A model generated the notes under the pieces. That model was not told where the DNA came from and did not search any database. It saw only the letters and a program-made list of their open reading frames with translations. 64,000 nucleotides of DNA from Clostridiaceae bacterium Marseille-Q3526 (GTDB lineage: Bacteria > Bacillota > Clostridia > Lachnospirales > Lachnospiraceae): the NCBI GenBank assembly GCA_018223375.1, contig JAGTTS010000001.1, positions 492,501 to 556,500 of the forward strand, in the 5' to 3' direction. This document shows, in pieces, positions 58,833 to 64,000 of this stretch (the first letter of the stretch is position 1; each line of letters begins with the position of its first letter). The position numbers were made by a program, and so were the translations under genes.

Positions 58833-60819
58833 ACTGAAAATGCACACGCCCAACAAGGCGGATGAGAATTTCAAAAAACTGGCGGCGTTGTTTCCCAATG
58901 CTGTGACAGAAACGATAGACGAGAACGGCGAAGTGGTCCGTGCCATTGATAAGGATGTGCTGATGCAGGAAATCTCTTGCACTGTGGTGGAGGGCAGTGA
59001 GGAACGCTACCAGTTCTCCTGGCCGGACAAGAAGAAGTCCGTTCTTCTTGCCAATGCACCGATTAACAAGACGCTGCGTCCTTGCAGAGAGGAAAGCGTA
59101 AATTTTGATACCACAGAAAACCTCTATATCGAGGGCGACAACCTCGAAGTGTTGAAGCTGTTGCAGGAAACCTATCTCGGCAAAATCAAGATGATTTATA
59201 TTGATCCTCCGTATAACACAGGAAATGACTTTGTGTACGAGGATGACTTTGCTCAGAATACAGACGAGTATCTTGCCAATAGTGGGCAGTTTGATGAGGA
59301 CGGAAACAGACTTGTCAAGAATTTGGATAGCAACGGTCGTTTTCATACAGATTGGTTGAATATGATTTATCCTCGCCTCAAGCTTGCAAAGGATTTGTTA
59401 TCGGATGATGGTGTAATTTTTATCAGTTTAGATAGCAATGAGATTGACAATCTCATAAAGTTATGTAATGAAGTCTTTGGAGAAAGTAACTTTGTTGATT
59501 GTATCACTTGGAATAAACGAGTCCCGAAGAATGATAATAACGGCATCGGCAACATTCATGAGTATATTTTAGCCTATGTTAAGAACTCTTCATACAAAAG
59601 GCAGTTCACAATGCAAAAAGACGGGCTTGATGAAATATACGACTTACTTGCTGACTTAAAAAGGAAGAAAGTTCCCATTGAAGAAGCCGAGCATCAACTT
59701 AAACAATTGTATAAAGTAAAAGGTTATGACAGAGGTATAACCTTGTACAATTCTTTGGATGATAACTACGAACCATGGGGAAAAATCAACATGAGTTGGC
59801 CTAATGCTGATACCTTTGGCCCTCGGTACGATGTTCTACATCCTATCACAAAGAAGCCAACTAAAGTTCCAGATCGAGGATGGCGTTGGAGTGAAGCTAC
59901 ATTTAACGAAAATGTTGACTTTAATAATATTGTACCAAGATATGACGGAAGTTATGTCTGTGGAAATATTTGGTTTGCCAAGGATGAGAATACTCAGCCA
60001 AGTTCTATTAAATATTTAAGAGATGTTGCTCGTATGCTTCTCCGTTCGATAATTAGCTTAAAGAGTGATGGCGGAATTGAGGTCGAAAAGATTTTTGAAG
60101 GAAAGAGTTTCTTTCCTTATCCTAAGCCCGTTGCCCTTATGCGCCTTTTGATTGATTCTCTGGATGAAAAGGAAGGCATCTTTCTTGACTTTTTTTCTGG
60201 CTCCGCTACCACCGCCCATGCAGTCATGCAATTGAATGCAGAAGATGACGGAAATCGTAGGTTCATTATGGTCCAGCTTCCAGAAGAAACGGGTGAAAAA
60301 AGCGAAGCCTATAAAGCAGGCTATAAAAATATCTGCGAAATTGGAAAAGAGCGTATCCGTCGTGCTGGCAAGAAAATCAAGGAGGATAGTCCTTTGACCA
60401 CGCAAAACCTTGATATCGGTTTCCGTGTCTTGAAATGTGATACATCCAACATGAAGGATGTTTACTACAGCCCTACTGACTTTGATATAAACCTGCTGGA
60501 TATGATGGCCGACAACATCAAGGAGGACAGAACCCCGGAGGATCTGCTGTTCCAGGTGATGCTGGATCTGGGTGTTACTCTTTCTAGCAAAATTGAGGAA
60601 ACCACCATTGCCGGCAAGAAGGTCTTTGATGTAGCGGACGGCTTCCTGGTTGCCTGCTTTGATAAGGATGTCAGTGATGAAACAATCAAAGCGATTGCTC
60701 AGAAGCAGCCTTACTACTTTGTAATGCGGGACAGTTCTCTGGCAAATGACAGTGTTGCTACTAACTTCGAGCAGATTTTTGCAACCTACAGTCCGGACAC
60801 AGTAAGGAAGGTGCTTTGA
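58825..60819 (+). CDS. mod: Type III restriction-modification DNA adenine methyltransferase (Mod)
   Basis: 664 residues from ATG 58825, about eight bases after AAAGGA; ATG 58819 is too close to that site. Motif IV DPPYNTGND and motif I FLDFFSGSATTAHAVMQLNA are in the order of the beta class of N6-adenine methyltransferases. N-terminal EGDNLEVLKLLQETYLGKIK is typical of type III Mod. The variable central target-recognition region is about residues 185-370. It methylates one strand of an asymmetric site and forms the recognition core of the Res complex. It is placed between the DUF6680-like and RhuM genes. Confidence 0.94.
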   Translation: MDKLKMHTPNKADENFKKLAALFPNAVTETIDENGEVVRAIDKDVLMQEISCTVVEGSEERYQFSWPDKKKSVLLANAPINKTLRPCREESVNFDTTENLYIEGDNLEVLKLLQETYLGKIKMIYIDPPYNTGNDFVYEDDFAQNTDEYLANSGQFDEDGNRLVKNLDSNGRFHTDWLNMIYPRLKLAKDLLSDDGVIFISLDSNEIDNLIKLCNEVFGESNFVDCITWNKRVPKNDNNGIGNIHEYILAYVKNSSYKRQFTMQKDGLDEIYDLLADLKRKKVPIEEAEHQLKQLYKVKGYDRGITLYNSLDDNYEPWGKINMSWPNADTFGPRYDVLHPITKKPTKVPDRGWRWSEATFNENVDFNNIVPRYDGSYVCGNIWFAKDENTQPSSIKYLRDVARMLLRSIISLKSDGGIEVEKIFEGKSFFPYPKPVALMRLLIDSLDEKEGIFLDFFSGSATTAHAVMQLNAEDDGNRRFIMVQLPEETGEKSEAYKAGYKNICEIGKERIRRAGKKIKEDSPLTTQNLDIGFRVLKCDTSNMKDVYYSPTDFDINLLDMMADNIKEDRTPEDLLFQVMLDLGVTLSSKIEETTIAGKKVFDVADGFLVACFDKDVSDETIKAIAQKQPYYFVMRDSSLANDSVATNFEQIFATYSPDTVRKVL

Positions 60820-60820
60820 T

Positions 60821-61870
60821 ATGGCTGAGAAAAAGGCATTACCGATTCGCAGCTCGGCAGCAGAATATCTGACTTTCGTGGCTTCCACCGGGGAGAGCGA
60901 TGCCAGTTTTGAAATGCGGTATGAGGACGAAAATATCTGGCTGACCCAGAAGATGATGGCAGCGCTGTATGATGTAACCAAGCAGACGATTTCCCAGCAT
61001 ATCAATCGAATCTATGTAGACGGCGAGCTGACACCAGAGGCAACTGTCAAGAAATACTTGACAGTTCAAACCGAGGGAAATCGACAGGTCAGCCGAAGCC
61101 AGGACCACTACAATCTTCAAATGATCATTGCCGTGGGCTTTAAAGTGAACAATCAGCGGGCGGTGCAGTTCCGCAAGTGGGCAGGACAAATTGTGAAAGA
61201 CCATACCATTCAGGGCTGGACAATGGATGTGGAACGGCTGAAAAAAGGCCATATGTTCACAGACGAATATTTTGATCGCCAGTTGCAGCAGATTCGGGAA
61301 ATCCGTCTGTCGGAACGGAAGTTCTATCAGAAGGTAACGGATCTATATGCAACAGCCTTTGATTATGACAAAAATGCAAAAACTACCCGTCTGTTCTTCC
61401 AGACGGTTCAGAACAAAATGCACTTTGCCGTTCATCGCCATACAGCGGCAGAACTGATTGTGGAGCGTGCTGACGCAAATAAGGAACACATGGGGTTGAC
61501 TACCTGGGAGAACGCTCCAGATGGAAAAATTCTGAAAGCCGATGTGACGATTGCAAAAAACTATCTGAGCAAAGAAGAAATGAATTATTTGGAGCGGATT
61601 GTATCGTTATATCTGGATTATGCAGAGCTGCAAGCCGAGCGGAAAATCCCTATGAGTATGGAGGATTGGGCAAAGCGCCTGGACGGTTTCCTGGAGTTTA
61701 ATGGAAATGAACTGCTCACAGGCCCAGGAAAAATCAGTGCAGAGCAGGCCAAACTCCATGCGGAAACGGAATACGAAAAGTACCGTATTATTCAGGATCG
61801 TCTGTATGAGAGCGACTTTGACCGTTTTCTTATGTTGGAACAGGAGGTGCGCCCGGAAGATGAAATTTAA
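60821..61870 (+). CDS. RhuM-family protein
   Basis: 349 residues. An N-terminal HTH-like region (NIWLTQKMMAALYDVTKQTI-SQHINRIYVDGEL) is followed by the RhuM pattern (YNLQMIIAVGFKVNNQRAVQ-FRKWAGQIVKDHTIQGW). Named after a Salmonella pathogenicity-island gene, its biochemical function is unknown. It begins one base after the Mod stop and overlaps Res by 11 bases, so it is translated with the restriction genes and is probably part of the system. Confidence 0.88.
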   Translation: MAEKKALPIRSSAAEYLTFVASTGESDASFEMRYEDENIWLTQKMMAALYDVTKQTISQHINRIYVDGELTPEATVKKYLTVQTEGNRQVSRSQDHYNLQMIIAVGFKVNNQRAVQFRKWAGQIVKDHTIQGWTMDVERLKKGHMFTDEYFDRQLQQIREIRLSERKFYQKVTDLYATAFDYDKNAKTTRLFFQTVQNKMHFAVHRHTAAELIVERADANKEHMGLTTWENAPDGKILKADVTIAKNYLSKEEMNYLERIVSLYLDYAELQAERKIPMSMEDWAKRLDGFLEFNGNELLTGPGKISAEQAKLHAETEYEKYRIIQDRLYESDFDRFLMLEQEVRPEDEI

Positions 61871-64000
61871 CTTTAAGATACAGCAATACCAAACCGATGC
61901 CGTCGATGCGGTTGTAAAGGTATTTCAAGGTCAGGGATATCACGATAAAATCAGCTATATCCGAGACTTGGGCAAAAAACAGGAAAATCAGCAGATGCGG
62001 TTGAATGTTGATATGGATCAGCAATATTCTCTTGATATGGGACAATCTCATCAACTGAATATCTACGATATGGATGATGATACCGGCTACAAGAACGAAT
62101 TGATTGAGTTATCTGATGAGCAACTTTTAATCAATATTCAAAAGCTTCAAAGCCAAAACAATATTAAGCAGTCCAAAGCACTTGTAAAGGATTTGGGCAG
62201 ATGCAGTCTTGATATCGAAATGGAGACCGGCACCGGTAAGACCTATGTGTATATCAAAACTATGTTCGAGCTGAACAAGAGGTACGGCTGGAGTAAGTTC
62301 ATTGTGGTTGTGCCTTCGATTGCCATTCGTGAGGGCGTGAAGAAGTCCTTTGAAATTACCGCTGATCACTTTATGGAGCATTACGGCAAGAAAGCCCGTT
62401 TCTTTGTCTACAACAGTTCTAACCTGAATCAGCTGGATAACTTTTCGTCCAGCTCCGGCATCAATGTAATGATTATCAATACGCAGGCGTTTGCATCTTC
62501 TCTGAAAGAAGATGGCAGAAGCAAAGAAGCCCGTATTATTTATTCTAAGCGTGATGAATTTGGCTCTCGCCGTCCGATTGATGTTATCAAAGCGAACAGA
62601 CCAATCATTATTCTGGATGAGCCGCAGAAAATGGGTGGAGCCGTTACGCAGAAGGCTCTGAAGAACTTTAACCCTCTGTTTACGCTGAACTACTCTGCAA
62701 CTCATGCCGTGCAGCATAATACCGTTTATGTACTGGATGCTCTGGATGCGTTTAATAAGCGTTTGGTTAAGAAAATTGAAGTTAAGGGATTTGAAGTGAA
62801 AAACTTCCGTGGAACAGACAGCTATCTATTCCTGGAGCAGATTGTTCTTTCTTCTAAGAAGCCGCCAATGGCTCGTATTGAGCTGGAAATCGGTTATAAC
62901 AAGTCCATTAACCGTGAAACCCGTATGCTTGGCGTTGGCGATGACCTTTACTATGTATCTCAGGAAATGGAGCAGTATAAGGGATATACAATCTCAGATA
63001 TTGACCCGTTCCGTGGAACTGTGACTTTTACTAATGGTGAGACAATCCAAACCGGTGAAGTTTCCGGTGATGTGTCTGAGTCGGATATGCGTAGAATTCA
63101 GATTCGTGAGACCATTCTTTCTCATTTTGAGAAGGAAGAAAAGCTGTTCAATATGGGAATTAAGTCTCTTTCTCTATTCTTTATTGATGAAGTTGCCAAG
63201 TATCGTCAATATGATGCTGATGGCAATGAAGTCCTTGGAGAATATGGACAGATGTTTGAGCAGGAATATCTGAATGTGCTGAACGAGTACATTACGGTAT
63301 TTGATACGCCATATCAGAAATATCTGAAGTCTACTTGCAGTGATGTTTCTGCTGTACACAAAGGTTATTTCAGTATTGATAAAAAGACCGGTCACAGCAT
63401 TGACAGTCAGCTGAAGCGTGGCAGTGAATTTTCGGACGATATTTCTGCCTATGATTTGATTTTGAAGAATAAAGAACGCCTGCTTTCCTTTGAAGAGCCA
63501 ACACGATTTATTTTCTCTCACTCCGCACTGCGTGAAGGCTGGGACAACCCGAATGTTTTCCAGATTTGCACGCTGAAACATTCTGACAGCCAGACAGCGA
63601 AGCGTCAGGAAGTTGGTCGTGGTCTGCGTCTTTGTGTAAACCAGCATGGTAACCGTATGGATGCCGAAAGCTGTGGTGACAGTGTCCACGATATCAATAT
63701 GTTGACGGTTATTGCAAGCGAAAGCTACAAGGGATTTGTTGCCGATCTTCAAAGTGATATTAAGACTGTCCTTTATGACAGACCTACTACAGCAAGCAGT
63801 GAATACTTTAATGGTAAATATGTCAAGATGGATGGAACACCGACTCTTATTGACAAGAATGCAGCAGATGTCATTGAGTTCTATCTAATCAGCAATGGTT
63901 ATGTGGATATGAAGCGTAAGGTTACAGACAAGTACCGTACCGATGTGAAGATGGGAACTGTTGCTCCGCTGCCGGAAGAAATCCAGCCAATGGCAGAAGG
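61860..64000 (+). CDS. res: Type III restriction enzyme helicase subunit (Res), C-terminus beyond window
   Basis: 713 codons are visible from ATG 61860; the gene runs off the window with no stop. Superfamily 2 motifs: I EMETGTGKTYVYIK, II IIILDEPQKMGG (DEPQ), III LNYSATHAV and VI QEVGRGLRLCVN. The C-terminal endonuclease domain expected in Res is not in the window. With Mod it would translocate or slide on DNA and cut at a distance between two head-to-head unmethylated sites. It overlaps RhuM by 11 bases. Confidence 0.92.
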   Translation, partial: MKFNFKIQQYQTDAVDAVVKVFQGQGYHDKISYIRDLGKKQENQQMRLNVDMDQQYSLDMGQSHQLNIYDMDDDTGYKNELIELSDEQLLINIQKLQSQNNIKQSKALVKDLGRCSLDIEMETGTGKTYVYIKTMFELNKRYGWSKFIVVVPSIAIREGVKKSFEITADHFMEHYGKKARFFVYNSSNLNQLDNFSSSSGINVMIINTQAFASSLKEDGRSKEARIIYSKRDEFGSRRPIDVIKANRPIIILDEPQKMGGAVTQKALKNFNPLFTLNYSATHAVQHNTVYVLDALDAFNKRLVKKIEVKGFEVKNFRGTDSYLFLEQIVLSSKKPPMARIELEIGYNKSINRETRMLGVGDDLYYVSQEMEQYKGYTISDIDPFRGTVTFTNGETIQTGEVSGDVSESDMRRIQIRETILSHFEKEEKLFNMGIKSLSLFFIDEVAKYRQYDADGNEVLGEYGQMFEQEYLNVLNEYITVFDTPYQKYLKSTCSDVSAVHKGYFSIDKKTGHSIDSQLKRGSEFSDDISAYDLILKNKERLLSFEEPTRFIFSHSALREGWDNPNVFQICTLKHSDSQTAKRQEVGRGLRLCVNQHGNRMDAESCGDSVHDINMLTVIASESYKGFVADLQSDIKTVLYDRPTTASSEYFNGKYVKMDGTPTLIDKNAADVIEFYLISNGYVDMKRKVTDKYRTDVKMGTVAPLPEEIQPMAE

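Overview
The window reads as a chromosome segment of a spore-forming Firmicute, most likely a Lachnospiraceae/Clostridium-cluster XIVa gut bacterium. This is inferred from gene content: a cdaA-cdaR pair followed by ptsH-ptsI, a YtvI sporulation permease, DUF3870, a YbbR protein, a group II intron of the type common in Lachnospiraceae, strong GGAGG ribosome sites and intrinsic terminators. The species cannot be fixed from the sequence alone.

Layout. 1-2113: 3' part of a 23S rRNA followed directly, with no 5S gene, by seven tRNAs (Asp, Val, Thr, Tyr, fMet, Phe, Lys). 2190-6640: a decayed prophage between tRNA-Lys and an inverted tRNA-Gly. It holds an integrase C-terminal fragment, a 5' fragment of a group II intron, an XhlA-like protein, a holin, an amidase endolysin, small unknown genes, and two copies of a par/Fst-like type I toxin-antitoxin module. 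The modules are too short for routine gene calling and are among the best finds here. 6860-31720: core genes, namely a purine permease, endonuclease III, a MacAB-type ABC exporter, the c-di-AMP synthase operon with general PTS genes, a polysaccharide polymerase, an aminotransferase, YtvI, an AraC regulator, two tandem DapF homologues (the first with both catalytic cysteines replaced by serine), a cell-wall amidase, DNA ligase, MetA, a PIN/NYN-like protein and a transglutaminase-like protein. 31765-44770: a small unknown gene, then a peptide-use region with a C39-like protease, a P1 aminopeptidase, a PuuD-like hydrolase, two near-duplicate peptide-binding lipoproteins (the first with a frameshifted signal peptide), DppBCDF, a D-aminopeptidase and an M42 aminopeptidase.

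44990-53360: PEP carboxykinase preceded by two 15-bp direct repeats, a LysR regulator with a DUF4392 (D-glutamate-cyclase-like) gene behind a leader with a terminator, DUF3870, a PurF homologue that has lost its glutaminase site, a DUF134-NifX fusion with a His/Cys-rich tail, a polysaccharide deacetylase and a DUF2726 protein. From about 53430 the sequence becomes visibly more A/T-rich and turns into a mobile or defence island: mobile-element debris, a small XRE regulator, then one tightly packed operon of a PLD/SNF2 helicase, DUF4391, a DUF6680-like membrane protein, a type III DNA methyltransferase (Mod), RhuM, and a type III restriction helicase (Res) that runs off the end of the window. 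The overlaps between these genes argue that they act as one system, an expanded type III restriction-modification locus.
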